From positions 3,214,714 through 3,278,713 of the forward strand of contig JAQFVV010012506.1 in NCBI GenBank assembly GCA_028023455.1: DNA of 64,000 nt, in the 5' to 3' direction. The translations under genes and the position numbers were made by a program. Positions 1 through 12,218 of this stretch are shown here, piece after piece. Numbering within the stretch: position 1 is the stretch's first letter; each line of letters starts with the position of its first letter. A model generated the notes under the pieces. That model was given only the letters and a program-made list of their open reading frames with translations. It had not been told where the DNA came from and did no database searches. The stretch comes from Epiperipatus broadwayi. Taxonomy: Eukaryota > Onychophora > Udeonychophora > Euonychophora > Peripatidae.

Positions 1-1547
1 ACAAGTGCCTCCTATACCTATTATATCTTCTGAATTTCCCAGAATTTTGAATGAGGAAGTGAGACATGCAATTAAATTTAAGAAGAAAGGGAAGGCTCCA
101 GGTAATGATGGAATTATAATTGATATATTAAAAGAAGCAGGTGAAGAAATAGAATTTTTTTAGCAAAGTTATATACCAAATGTCTAAATGATAAAGATGT
201 ACCAGATGATTGGAAGAATGCAGTATTAATATTAATATTTTAAAAAGGTGATAAAGAAGATATTAGAAATTACAGACCTATCAGTCTTCTATCAGTTTTA
301 TACAAAATTTTTACTAAGATAATTACAACTCGTCTACAGAAACCACTGGATTTCCACCAATCAAGAGAACAAGCTGGATTTAAAAGTGGTTTTAGTACAG
401 TAGATCATATCCAGGTATTGAGAGAAATTATAGAAAGAACAAATGAATATGAATTGCCATTATGCTTAGGATTTGTAAACTATGAAAAGGCATTTGATTC
501 TATAAACATTTCTTCAGAGATTAAAGCATTGGATTATCAAGGAGTAGATCCAGGATATTGTCATATTTTAAAGAATATTTATAAAAATGCAACAGCAACA
601 ATAATATTACATAATGATAGTAGGAAAATCAACATTGAAAAGGGTGGAAGACAGGGTGACTCCATACCTCCAAAACTCTTTACAGCAATGCTGCAAGAAG
701 TATTTTGTGGATTAAAATGGGAAGCTAAAGGAGTGAAAGTAAATGGAAATTATTTAAGTCATTTAGATTTTGCAGATGATGTTGTTGTTTTTGCAAATAA
801 TGCTTTAGAGCTATACAGTAAATGTTGCAGGAGTTATCGGATGAAAGTAGAAAAGTAGGACTTAAGATAAATGTTAAAAAGACTAAAGTAATGATTAATA
901 GATTTTCTCAAAATATGAAAATAAAGATTGATTATGATGAGTTAGAAGAAGTTAATAGTTACAAATACCTTGGTCAGATTATTAATACAGATGGAAATAT
1001 AATGGATGAAATTAATCATAGGATTAAACATGTTTGGAATGCTTTTGGTAGAAATAACTTGATACTAAAAGGAAATATACCTATGTGTTTGAAATGGAAG
1101 GTTTTTAATAAATGTGTTTTACCAGTTCTTACTTATGGATCTGAGACTTGGACACTTAACAAAAGAGCAATACAGAGACTTCAGACCACTCGAAGAAGTA
1201 TGGAGAGATGCATATTGGGAGTAACAAGAAGGGATCGAAAATGCAATTTATGGGTAAGAGAACAAACAGGTGTTACTGACCTCATTGAAAAAATTAAAAG
1301 ACTGAAGTAGAATTGGGCTGGACATATTGTTAGAAGAGATGATAATAGATGGACAATTGAAATTTTAAATTGGATTCCAAGAGATTGTAAAAGACCCAGA
1401 AAGAGACCACATGTGAGATAGATTTATGAAATAAGAAAGTTTGCAAGAGTGAGGTGGAAAAGAGAAGCTAAAGATAGGAAAAGATAGATTGAACTTGGAG
1501 AGACCTTCATCCTGCAGTGGATTGATAATGGTTGATGATGGTGATGA
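1..1547 (+). pseudogene. Non-LTR retrotransposon (RTE-like) reverse transcriptase, 5'-truncated and broken
   Basis: Three frames together give the C-terminal half of a LINE reverse transcriptase. GKAPGNDGI with ILKEAGEE (about 95-155) is followed by a frameshift and a stop. Next come NYRPISLLSVLYKIFTKII (about 270-325), the palm motif YEKAFDSI (481-504), GRQGDSIPPKLF (646-681) and the catalytic LDFADDVVVF (764-793). A second frameshift near 800-825 moves the frame to SDESRKVGLKINVKKTK and YKYLGQIINTDG. The C-terminal region (TYGSETWTL, RDRKCNLWVREQTGV, WAGHIVRRDDNRWT, RKRWIELGE) is typical of an RTE-type family common in invertebrates. Extra in-frame stops occur near 163, 241, 1308 and 1422. 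The 3' end appears to be a GATG-rich tail at about 1530-1547. It lies antisense to the channel gene and cannot make a working enzyme. Confidence 0.88.
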
Positions 1548-1586
1548 ACCATAATTTAATGAAAAAGAATCCTCATAAAAACATTT

Positions 1587-2520
1587 GACTTGTCCAAGGA
1601 AAATCTTGAATTTATCAATTATGCTAAGATTGTAAGCATATTTTTTATACAGAAAATCTAAGCATCAAACCTTATATATATACACTTAAACATAACAATT
1701 TTAGCGTAATTTGCAGTTCTAGCTATATTGGTTTAGACTTTATTGCTTATGAGAGTTACAACTGCTATTAATGATAAATATCCAGGCTTAACACAATACT
1801 GAGATGACAGAGTTGAAAGCTAACTATATCTGTATTGGGTCTTATCCTATCACTGGTGGTGCTTAAATGTCACTTGACCTAATATAAATTAATCATTAGA
1901 TTATTATAGTGGTGTGTAAAAAATACTTTCATTATTTGTCGGGCATAAACATCATCTATAGTAAGTATGTTAATACTATAATACCTTATTTTTATTTTAA
2001 AAAGTATTAAGCTATATCTGGATCATTTCATTAAGATTAACTATTATATATATTGTAACAGAATAAAAATGAGGGTATGCTATTCTCTTACAGATTTGGG
2101 AGCTATTTGTAACAAAATAAATATATAGGTTATGAAAGAATGGTTCCTGGTTTAATAATGCCCTTGAATTATAGCGTCATATAACACAATGAAAATAATA
2201 AACTAAAGTGAATATCAATCAATAAATAAATCTCTAACACTTAAGTCAATAAAACAATGATAGCAATTTTGTTTTAACAAGGATTTAAAATGGATAGAAA
2301 AAAATGCAATCGTAATTTCAAGCTATCCTAAAATATAAGCATTATTTGCAATAGGTTAAAGATAAAGCAATAAAGCCAAACATCATTATCTTATAAACAA
2401 TGATCTTTTCCTATATATATAGAGAGAGAGAGAGAACATAACTTGAATTTTTAAATTTTTAAACCATTTTGCAATAATTAAATATGAAAAGATTAAATTA
2501 AAAAAATATAAAGATTTAAG
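1587..2520. repeat. Copy A of a diverged ~0.95 kb local duplication
   Basis: Collinear with 3318-4290 over several anchors: 'AAGGAAAATCTT.AATTTAT' then 'ATTATGCTAAGATT.TAAGCA' then 'ATCAAAC'; 'GTAATTTG.AGTT..AGCTA' then 'ACTATTAATGATAA'; 'TATTTGTC..(A)CA'; and 'TTTAAA..TTTTTAAACC.T.TTG'. The spacing between copies is about 1.73 kb, with the channel exon at 2854-2998 between them. Divergence is high, roughly a quarter of positions by eye. Confidence 0.6.
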
Positions 2521-2853
2521 TATATTATATTGATCAACACGTTTTAATCGACATGGTTACATATACACATCTAGAAAGCATGATAATTAAAATATAAACC
2601 ATAGTAAAAATATATTTTTTTCTAATTTCGCTTATTTTAAGAAATGTATCATCTTTTATTTGATAAATACCGATTTATCCAATAACATACCTCTGTCAAA
2701 ATAAAATCATAAAAATGTTCAAGTATTTTAAAATCCTGAATCAAAATTTGATTATAGGCACCATAAAAGATGCATTATTGCTCAACAATGAAGAAAAAAA
2801 TTATAAATAGTTTATATTTTTTGCAGTTAACATTTACGATTACATTATTGTAC

Positions 2854-2998
2854 CTTATATATACTTCTGTCCAATTTAAATCAGATTGATATTGCTGAAT
2901 AATATAGTCGTCCGGAAATAAAGAAAAAGATAGGGAAACTTCATATAAATTTTCTTCACAAGGATTACTACATTCTTCGTCACAATTACTTAAATTAC
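2854..2998 (-). CDS. DEG/ENaC channel, Cys-rich exon with the C..PC motif
   Basis: Minus-strand exon of 145 bases: two bases, 47 codons, two bases. The acceptor is a T-rich tract ending TTTTAAG, and the donor is AAG/GTACAA. The peptide carries NCDEECSNPCEENLYEVSLS, SLFPDDYI and NWTEVYI. This matches the family pattern 'C.C..PC....Y....S...FP' that closes the Cys-rich thumb region and leads towards TM2. The phase fits the 17255-17393 exon exactly, although the joined protein lacks the roughly 25-30 residues that family members usually carry between the two blocks (see findings). The following exons, with 'L.(I/V)(F/Y)(F/Y)...Y' and TM2 with its G.S selectivity motif, were not found at 1-2853 and must lie left of the window. 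Confidence 0.9.
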
Positions 2999-3317
2999 CT
3001 TAAAAGTAAACAAAAAAAATACTTCTGATTATATATATACCATCGTGTGTGAGTCTTTTTTTATTTTTTAATTCATAAACAACTCAAACACAACCATGAT
3101 AACATTATAGCATACATAAATATAAACTGATGTAAATATAATATGCAATTAATAATAGTTTTATTATAATATTTATATTAACATATTTATGTCTATGTGT
3201 GTGGATTCAAATAAAATATTTTTATTTCATCAGAATAATGATTCAATTTGTAAACTCATTTCTATGTGATCAATCAGCTTATGACAAATGATCAAATCAC
3301 ATTTTCACCAGATCATT

Positions 3318-4290
3318 GTTTCATCTAAGGAAAATCTTCAATTTATAAATTATGCTAAGATTATAAGCACATTTTGCGTAAGGGATGTAAGTATCAAACT
3401 TTAACAAGCCACATGACAAACATTATAATTTTCTACTTCTTCTTTTCCTAGTGTAATAAAAATAATAAAAATAAAAGTATTGATAAAGTGTCAAAGAAGG
3501 TGGAAATGGTATGATATGTTAAACATTATAATTTCAGAGTAATTTGTAGTTTAGCTAGATTCGTTTACATTTGATCAAATATTAGACTGGTTTGAAAATC
3601 ATAGTTACTATTAATGATAAGGTAGATATACAATGCTATAATCACGGATTCGAATATTAACATTAACTGGATGGAATGTTATTCTATCGCTGATATTAAT
3701 TGAAAGTCTATTAACCTTTTATATCGGTGACCATTAGACAATTATATTATGAGAAAAAAAATATTTCCCTTATTTGTCATACAAAAACAAGCTTATATAT
3801 ATATATATAAAGATTATCGCTATTCATATATCAATATTACAATCTAGTTATAATAAAACATGTTAACTCTATAATACTGTACTTTTATTCCACTAGTTAT
3901 CAATATCAAATAAATAATAAACTATATCCGATTCACTTCATTAGTGTTAATACTATAATGTAGCGTATACATACATATAATAATTAATAATATAGCGATT
4001 TATATATTTAATATTTGGAAGGAACGATTCTTCAGGTATGCGCTAGAATTGACGTGCACCCTCTCCTGTCAATAAACATTTTAAAACCATAAGTGTGCCT
4101 ATTAATTCTGGAGTTATGTGTGGAGATTCGTTTCTTCCACAATATTATATATTATAAAGATTATTGTCAGTAGATATAAAAAAATTTTTTTTTAATAAAT
4201 CATAGTTTGTATTTAAATTTTTTTAAACCGTGTTGTAAAAATTAGATATTAGAAGGTTAAAATAAAATTAGAAGTATAAAAATTATAAAA
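3318..4290. repeat. Copy B of a diverged ~0.95 kb local duplication
   Basis: Direct-orientation partner of 1587-2520; it shares the same anchors in the same order. It may be a local duplication or two insertions of one repeat family. No coding content was seen. Confidence 0.6.
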
Positions 4291-5037
4291 ATAATATCAT
4301 TACAACCTTACTGCACATATACTAATAAACACACGTCATATATGCATATAGACAACATAGAAACACAAAAACATGTTTATGAAAGTGTAATCTGTAGTAT
4401 GATATGTTGTTGTAATTTTTTTTCCAATTTTCCATTATTTTGAAAGATGAACTAAAGAGTATATGTAGAGGAAGAGAATTTTTTTTTTTAACCAATAGAC
4501 ATTTCAACAGGGACAAGTTTAAAATTTCTTGGTATAGTAAAATTGCAAATTCAAGAAAAAAGTTGGCACCATTATATTTATCTATGAAAGCCCTTTCTTT
4601 AGATTCATAATATTATATGAAAATTATTGAAAATAAGATCACTAATTTTTTTTTAAATGTACTATACTTTTTAAAAAATATTTTACTTAATTTATAAATA
4701 ATTACTACCAAAACGAATGTGGAATTTCCTGCATTTCTGTGCACTCTTGAAAAGCTATAAGATCTCAAATGGAAGGATGTGTAAAGAAACTCATTCTTGA
4801 CTTATATAGTTGCATAATACCATAAAATATGTATAAAATGTAAGATTTAAGGGTGCAATTTAGATCACTAAGTCTAATCACCATCCATACCTTCTGATTC
4901 TTATTTAGCACCTATAATAGGCAACATGGAAAATAAAATAAATGTCTTGTAATTTATAGCTATGAACAACATTTTGCTGTTGTTGTTGTTGGTATACCCT
5001 CTGCATTCTGATTTAAAGTTAGTTATTTTGCATTGTG

Positions 5038-5635
5038 TTTGGTTTAGCTTAAAGGTAGAGTTTCAAACCAACAGACAAATGATGACATCTACTCAACAAT
5101 TAATATGTACAATTTATTAAATACAAAAATATACACACATTAGTTAATCAAATGAATAAATATAGTTCATACAGTTGAATGCTGAGGTAGTCGTGCCCAG
5201 TAATGGAACTCACTTTCGGCTAAATAAGTAACCTACCTTGCAAACTCTTGTAAGACTCTGGTAAGATTTTTCCAGCTATATTGGACAGCCTACCTCAAGT
5301 TAGTTGGAGATGTAGCCATTTCTAGGCCCCGTGTGGACTTGCCTCACTGTGTGGATATCAAGATAATGACTAGAAAGACAGAGAACCCTTGCTGACAGCA
5401 GATGATTTATTGGAGAGCATGTTCAGTCATTCAGGTTGACAGAAGTAATTGCTCTCTGCCTTGCCTTCAAAAGGCTGACTATTTAATTGCAGATCCTCTA
5501 CCTTATTGGAAACATACAGATTTGGTATGCAAATCCCAGTTAAGGATTTAATCCGATTGGATAACAACTGGGTGCTATCCAATCAGCTAAGGAATCTGAA
5601 ATAATTCACTTCTGAAGGCAGGATCAGATATGACA
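5038..5635 (-). repeat. Solo LTR, Gypsy family, diverged
   Basis: A block of higher complexity than its surroundings. It shares, in the same order and orientation, landmarks with the solo LTR at 14993-15622: 'CAAAAGGCTGA.TATTTA..GC.GATCC...ACCTTATTG.AAA' and 'AATCCAATCAG.TAAGGA..TCTG' followed by 'CACTTCTGA'. The minus-strand end reads TGTCATATCTGATCC. The left end, TTTGGTTTAG, parallels the TTTGGTCTGG of the other copy. No target duplication was found. It belongs to a different subfamily from the copies flanking the 26-32 kb element. Confidence 0.6.
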
Positions 5636-7013
5636 ACCCTCATTCTGGCTAAAATTAGCCCTGGATGACATAGTCATCAAGATGCACTGGACAACATTTT
5701 GTCCACTTTGGTGGTAGCTTCCATTCATCATAGGACATAATAATTTCTGTTTGAAATCTGTTTAAAAGGTGAAAGATTCCTATATGATGGGCAGCAACAA
5801 GGACAATGTCTTCTTATGACTCTTTGCAAGTTCATTTTTGGTGAATGTTTTATAATCAACATTATTCTATAGTATAATGGTGGGGGAGAATTTAGTTTTT
5901 TCACCTTGGTTATATAGTCTGGTTAAACAAACATGTAAAAAATAGCTTTTATTTTTGAAGTGTTATATTTTGAAGATGATACTGAATAGTATCACTTGTC
6001 CCAACTTTACTACTTAGTGTTGCTGAGTAAATATAAAATTTCAGGATATTGTTTTCTTCATGATATCATAAAGCAAAAGAATAAGATAGTTATTACCATA
6101 TGATAAAAAGTTATTAAATAACATATATTACTTATTTGTAAAGGTGCTTTAGTAAGACCACCATTTAATTCAGTTGTATAAGTTGCTATCAACCAGATTA
6201 TTTACACATAACATAGTATTTAGTCATTATCTTGCATATGATTATTTTCTCTTAATATCCACATATTCTAATTAATAATATAGTTCAGAAACATAGAAAT
6301 TATAATTAAAATGAGGATATTAAAAATATGTATCATAAATCAATTATATATTTAGTAAGGACTTAATAGGAATATCAAACATTGGTGATAAAATTTAAAG
6401 CAATAAATTCCATATTACCCATAAGCCTGAAATATTAAATGAAAATTTAGAGTATCAGGAGAGGAAGGGTGTACTTATTTTTGATGTTGTTATCAATAAA
6501 AATTTATGTTATAATATTAGTTAATAAATATTTATATTATTTATTGGCAGTATTGTGAGATTCTCATTACCTAAAGTGAAGATATGAAATCTTGACTACT
6601 TAGTTCAGAACTGTGGAAAAAACGAATTGGGTGATTTCCATGTGAAATGAATAAAATTGATGTTGGTGGACTACAAGAATATTCAATAAGTAGATAAAAT
6701 TAATCCAGTTTTATTGCTATTTTATTGGTGGGTTTTAAAGGTAGGTAGATAGGTATTAAAATGAGCTAAACATATTTTTATGACTTTATAGTCAACTATT
6801 CCTATTCTGAGATACAATCTTAGCTGTTAGATATAATAAACACCTTTATACTTCCTCATTCTTTTTAAATTCTCTTAAATAAAGATATAATAAAAGACAA
6901 ATGACCCCCAAGATGCATTTCGTGCTGAATCAGCACTTATCAGTTGGCCCAGGTTACTATCTCTCATATATATATATTTATTATATGAAAAATATTTATC
7001 TAGAGTAAAATAT

Positions 7014-7266
7014 TACATTTTCATTTACCATTGTCAAACTTCCTCCATTCACAACTTTGACGCCATCTGTTTGAGATAAATACAATAATGATTAGTAATA
7101 ATCATTATTATATTTATCTGAAATCTGAGGTTTAAAGTTTAAATCTGTGCTAAAGATAATCTCTAGTTTTGCACATGATTAGTAATAATCATTATTGTAT
7201 TTATCTGAAATGGATGACATCAAAGTTGTGAGTGGAGGAAGTTTGACAATGGTAAATAAAAATGTA
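7014..7266. mobile_element. Palindromic MITE-like foldback (~250 bp)
   Basis: The arms, about 90 bases each (7014-7104 and 7176-7266), are nearly perfect reverse complements. ACATTTTCATTTACCATTG at the left end is mirrored by CAATGGTAAATAAAAATGT at the right, and CCTCCATTCACAACTTTG by CAAAGTTGTGAGTGGAGG. The loop is about 70 bases. There is no coding capacity. Its form fits a MITE or foldback element; the superfamily cannot be told. Confidence 0.75.
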
Positions 7267-8184
7267 ACAATCTTAGCTGGGTGTAGTAAAATATTTTAAA
7301 ATTATTTACTGCTTATTATAAATATATGTTTGCAATGCTTCTTTAATATTTAATTAGTCAAATGCCTGTTTACTTAAAAAATAATGAAACATTGATCTGA
7401 GAAGCAATAGATAAAAGAAACAAATGTCCTCGCTTTTTATTGCATTTTCTTTTTCCACTTCTGTTATAATCATTCAACTCACTTACATGGCTATCTGATG
7501 GAACGAACCGGTACAATATGTAAAGATTCGCTATGATAAAATTTTGGAATAATTTTGACAAAGTTGCGGTTTAGCAATTTTAAATATTAATGTCATGATT
7601 ATTAATTGTACCCACATTTTTATGCATTATAATTTTATAATTTTCAAAAGTTTATATATTATTAGTACACATAATATACATATAATATCTTTTAATTTGA
7701 TTATTAAGGGATACATAATAGATTACGCGATAAAGAGTATTATAAAAGTTAATAAAAATACAATAAAGAATCATAACATTAGTTATTTGATGATAATCAT
7801 ATTAACTACAATTAGGTTGGACTAACAGAACGCTTTTATTTTTTCCCCCATATTTTTAAAAATCTTCATATTATAATACTGTTTATAACTTAATTTATTA
7901 TATATGCATAAAACATATAAACAAATGAACACTAATGGAGCACAATATCTATATAACTTGAAGAATGCATCGAAATTTTTATCCCAAGTACTCTTTTTTA
8001 ACTTACTTAAAGATGGATTGACGCAAGTATATAACTGAACCAAATTGCATAATGGAACGTCTATAACTAAAATTAAAAATATTTTAGAAAACTGTCAAAA
8101 AATGAAGTTATAAAGTAATTTATAAAATTTTATAATTATATATAAACAATAATATTTAATAAAAATTACCGTTGCAGAAAATTA

Positions 8185-8510
8185 AGTAGCCAAAACTACT
8201 AGCTATAAAAAAAAAGGATTGCGGCAACGAGCAATATCTCAATCACTAGGTAAAAAAGATACTGCGGCAAAGAAAAATATCTTGACTAATAGCTATAAGA
8301 GATACTACTGCAATAGTTAATATCTCAACTATTATCTATAAAAGATATTGCTGCAATGAGTAATAACTCATAAGACATATTGCTGAAATAAGTAATATCT
8401 CAACTTCTAACTATCAAAGACATTACTGCAGTTAAGAATATATTAACTACTAGCTTTAAGTGATATAGTTGAAACTATTAACATCTCAGCTACTATGCAA
8501 TTACCTGTTA
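8185..8510. repeat. Degenerate minisatellite, units of ~45-60 bp
   Basis: About six imperfect copies of a unit resembling 'AAAGATATTGCTGCAAT.AG' plus 'TAATATCTCAACTACTAGCTAT' in direct orientation. Examples are GATACTACTGCAATAGTTAA, GATATTGCTGCAATGAGTAA and GACATTACTGCAGTTAAGAA. No open frame persists across the units. Confidence 0.7.
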
Positions 8511-10539
8511 TTAGTACATCTGTTACTATTATTTTTTGATATAATAAATCTACATCATTCTTTACAATCCAACTTCATATAAAATAAGCCTGATTTCTCA
8601 GTGTCAATTATTACTTCTGTGATTAATACTTTGTTATTAATATTGGTGATTTTACTTCTACTATTCAACTAATGTTACTAGTACTAAAATACTGACAAAA
8701 TTCTTTTATTATTGACAATACAATAAAACCAACATCAGCACTAAGTATATGACTACTATATATAATTAATATTAATCTTCTAATATACAAATCTAAATTA
8801 CAAATACAAATAGAGGGAAAAGCCAATATTTTATGTCATACTTAGAAAATACTCATAAATGAGAATTATCATTATTATTTAGAAGAAAAAGTCAGATAAT
8901 TAATTTTTAAATCGAAGTTTGATAATGTTTATAAAAACTACTTAGTGTTTGTATGTATTTATGTGACAGGTTAAATATTCACATTTATGACTTATTAATC
9001 TACATTTATCACTTACTGATTTTTAGATTATTTACTTGATATATTATTACATGAGCAACATTTCTTTATGAAAACTTTAAAAACTTTATCACACAAAATT
9101 ACTTCAAGGTATTGTATATTAGCTATCATTGTTCTAAAAAAAATTTAATTGATTGATTTATTGCTTAAGAATTCACCAGACTTCAAGCATCTGATGTAAT
9201 ATAACTGACTTTGTATTAGTGGAATTAAAAATACAGTCTTCCATTTCTACCACTGAACTAAACCCACAAGACATTTTTCCAACAATGGCAATCAATCTTA
9301 CTCCACTTTAGAAGACCTTTGAAATAATTTTCATAATGCAAATGAAGTCTGCCTTTCAAATGCAAGCCATTTCATGTTTGCATAAAGTATTTGAAAAAAT
9401 CTATTATTCTTTATTTGTTGCATATGTTCTTTTAATAGTGTGTGTACTTACAAAAAAGATATATTCAACAATAACTAAGTAAGATGAATGACATATTGAT
9501 TGATATTGCCATTGAAATTTCAGCATATTATGAAATATCCTTAAATAAAATTTTCACTTTGTTTTTCTACAAATTTGGTAATTAAAAAAACAATTCTATC
9601 TAAAAGCAGTTTAGTTAAGCATCACTGTTATTAAATTGTTTAAATGTTTTAATAAATATTGGACATTCTGCAACTGTAATTCAAAATCTAAGGTTGCCCA
9701 TTCTACCTAAAATTTTAATATTTGAACGAACTCGTAATATACCAAATCACAAGTTGCTGTAAAATTTTCCTGTCAATACTGTTTTATAAATCAGAGATAA
9801 TTTTTTAACCAGTAATTATTAAGCCAGACTTTATATATTGAATTTCAGCACAATCATTGTTAAATCATGACTTTAGAAGTCAGAGAAGATAATCGTTTAT
9901 TTTCCTTTTAATCTATTCAAGTGAAAAGTTTCAATATCAAATCCTGTACCTTAATGCCTAATTCATGAAGCCATCTGTAAACTTTTTAAAAACAATTGAC
10001 ACAGAGAAAGTATATAATTCCACATAATACTAATTTTTATTTCAAATGCATAAGATTTTTTCCAACAATTATCATTTCTGCACATACTACAATATTCAGC
10101 TATTAGATATAGTAATTTCTTTCATGCCCATTATCTGTTTTTAAGTACTGCCATATTTTTTATAGATTAATTTAATCAAGTGTCAAAATCAAATCGATAA
10201 ATACATTTAGAAACTACACGTTCATTTTCTACAATTTTTTGTATTTGTCCAGCATCAAAATCGTGTCTATCATCGTTTTTCGTTCCTAAAAACCATACTT
10301 TCACTAGAAAAACTCAAATGTGACTGGAAGTCAGGTGTTCAATAAAATTATAAAAAATACTATAGCTGCAGTTTAGTTGCAGTGATATTACTGCTATTTT
10401 TCTATATTTTTTTAGAATTCTTAAAAATCAGATGGTACAACTTTAGGTAATAGTATGAATACTGAACCCTAACGTTTGATGGTGCTCTTTTTTGCCCAAT
10501 GCACATCAATATACCGATTCACTTCTATACATAATACTC

Positions 10540-11750
10540 CTATGGTTTGTTTGTTTTTTGCATTTTTAATAAACAAAAACTTTGTTTTTCTATGGTGTAA
10601 GGGGGAGGGGGTTGCTTTTAAATTATCGGCTTTTTTTATTATTTTGAATTATCGGTTTCTTTACATAATACTACGGTAAAAAAAAAATTTGGGTTTAGTT
10701 TCTAAAATAACTTTATTAGGTGTTATATATGTAATATAAATTAACTTTGCTAAAAATTATGAATTACATTGAAAAATAACTAATTCATTTGTATTAAAAA
10801 AAAAGAAAAAAGGAATAATAGGAAAGGTTATATGTCTTACATCGAAAAATTAGTTAATACAATTAGTTAATACAAGTCTATTTTGGAATCTGGAACAGCT
10901 TCCATGTCTCTTCATGTACGGATTTTGTTGAGAGAGATCTATCTCTCTCCTTAATTTCATTGATTAGCTGGATGAAGAGAGTATCTGTATCTGGCTGAGA
11001 GGGCGTGAACTGTTTCTTGCATCTAACTAACCATATAGAGTATGTTAAGAAAATTGATAATCTGATGGTTGGGATGTCTCTAACCCCTTTCTAAACATAA
11101 AACTCGTACGGTTTTGGCTTTTTTTTTTTGCCTTTTTAATAAACAAACATCAATTTATTTTTAGATTATAGAGGGGGGTTGGTTTGCTTTTAAATTTATC
11201 TCCTTTTTTTTTTGGATTTTGAGCTTCTTTTTTAAAACCTTAAACAATTCAGTTTTAATTAATAAACCAACAATTGGTTTTTAGAGGATGGAGGGGGTTG
11301 GTTTGAATTTTAATACTTGTCTTTTAGTATCTTTTGCCGATGTACTGAAAACTTCATATATTAATTTTAAATGTGTTCAAATATAGAATGCATATAAAGA
11401 GATAGATTAACAAAATATACAAATTATTGGAAGGAGGGTTGAAATTGCTTTTAAATTATCGACTTTTTATTGATTTTGAGCTTTTTTCTTTGTTGGAAAG
11501 CCTTATTTATCAATTCATTTTTTAATAAACCAACAGTTGGTTTTTAGAGGGTAGAGGGGGGTTGGTTTGATTTTTAATTATCTCTTTTATTTTCTTATTA
11601 TGAGATGTTTTTTTTTTTAAAAAAATATTTACGCTACCGTTATATGATATCAAAAAGTTCTTTCTTTAGTTTTTGCCTTTTTCAAAAAGCCTTAATTAAA
11701 CAGTTTTTTTTTTTTTTTAAAAAAAACAACATTTTTTTAGGGTTTTAGGG
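10540..11750. repeat. Degenerate tandem repeat with G-runs inside the TIR element
   Basis: Five to six irregular copies of a pattern 'TTTTT.CC/ATTTTTAATAAAC(C)AA..' then '..TTTTTAGA....GAGGGGGTTGGTTTG' then '.TTTTAAATTATC'. G-runs occur at about 10600, 11172, 11290, 11433, 11556 and 11750. Spacing is about 110-270 bases. The stretch 10850-11100 between units is unique-looking DNA with no assignment. Confidence 0.55.
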
Positions 11751-11994
11751 GGGGGGGAGTTGTTTGACTCCAATAGGAGATGAGCCTCAGAGCTGTAAGT
11801 AACTGGATTTGGAGCTGTCCAACCAACTTTCCTTACACAGATACCTATGCTTGCAGGAGTGACAACAGAATTCCCCAGATCCTGTAATTGACTAAAACCA
11901 TGCTCCTTCCACAAATACTTTGCATCTGGCAGGATGTTCTCTTTCTGGGAAAACACAACTTCTGTGGCTGGAATTCACTCCCCTTCAACCAATT

Positions 11995-12218
11995 TTGACC
12001 AATAAACATCACATGACCACCTCCTCTTATGCTTGTGTATAACTGTTGTTAAAACAGACAAAACTCACTTTATATATTCCCACACACAGCAAGCTGGAGT
12101 AATCAATTGGATGACGAGGCACTAGATGGGAATTTTATGCACAAGCCTTCTGGCATCCATTGATTACTCTAGCTTGCTGTGTATGGCAATATATAAAATG
12201 AGTTTTGTCTGTTTTAAC
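11995..12218. repeat. Palindromic copy of the dispersed '51.5 kb' repeat family
   Basis: The arms TAAAACAGACAAAACTCA...AGCAAGCTGGAGTAATCAAT (about 12050-12107) and ATTGATTACTCTAGCTTGCT...TGAGTTTTGTCTGTTTTAA (about 12159-12218) form an inverted repeat. The middle, CACTAGATGGGAATTTTATGCACAAGCCTTCTGGCATCCA, matches the units at 51.5-53.0 kb. The left flank ('ACATCACATGACCACC..CTTATGCTTG') matches the unit tail 'CAAGCATAAG...ATCATGTGATGTTTAG' inverted. Confidence 0.75.

Noticed and set aside
7370-7561. Minus-strand 63-codon frame with a good GTAAGTGAG donor
   Set aside because: It has no Cys, no family motif and a wrong phase for the channel; likely chance.
8165-8206. A minus-strand mini-exon candidate with correct 1-base/2-base split ends that could fill the channel's missing exon
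   Set aside because: It encodes only about 11 residues with one Cys, shows no family similarity, and its acceptor lies in the start of a minisatellite.
9180-9400. Higher-complexity stretch that could be a SINE or an exon
   Set aside because: No box A/B, no open frame with splice sites, and no second copy in the window.
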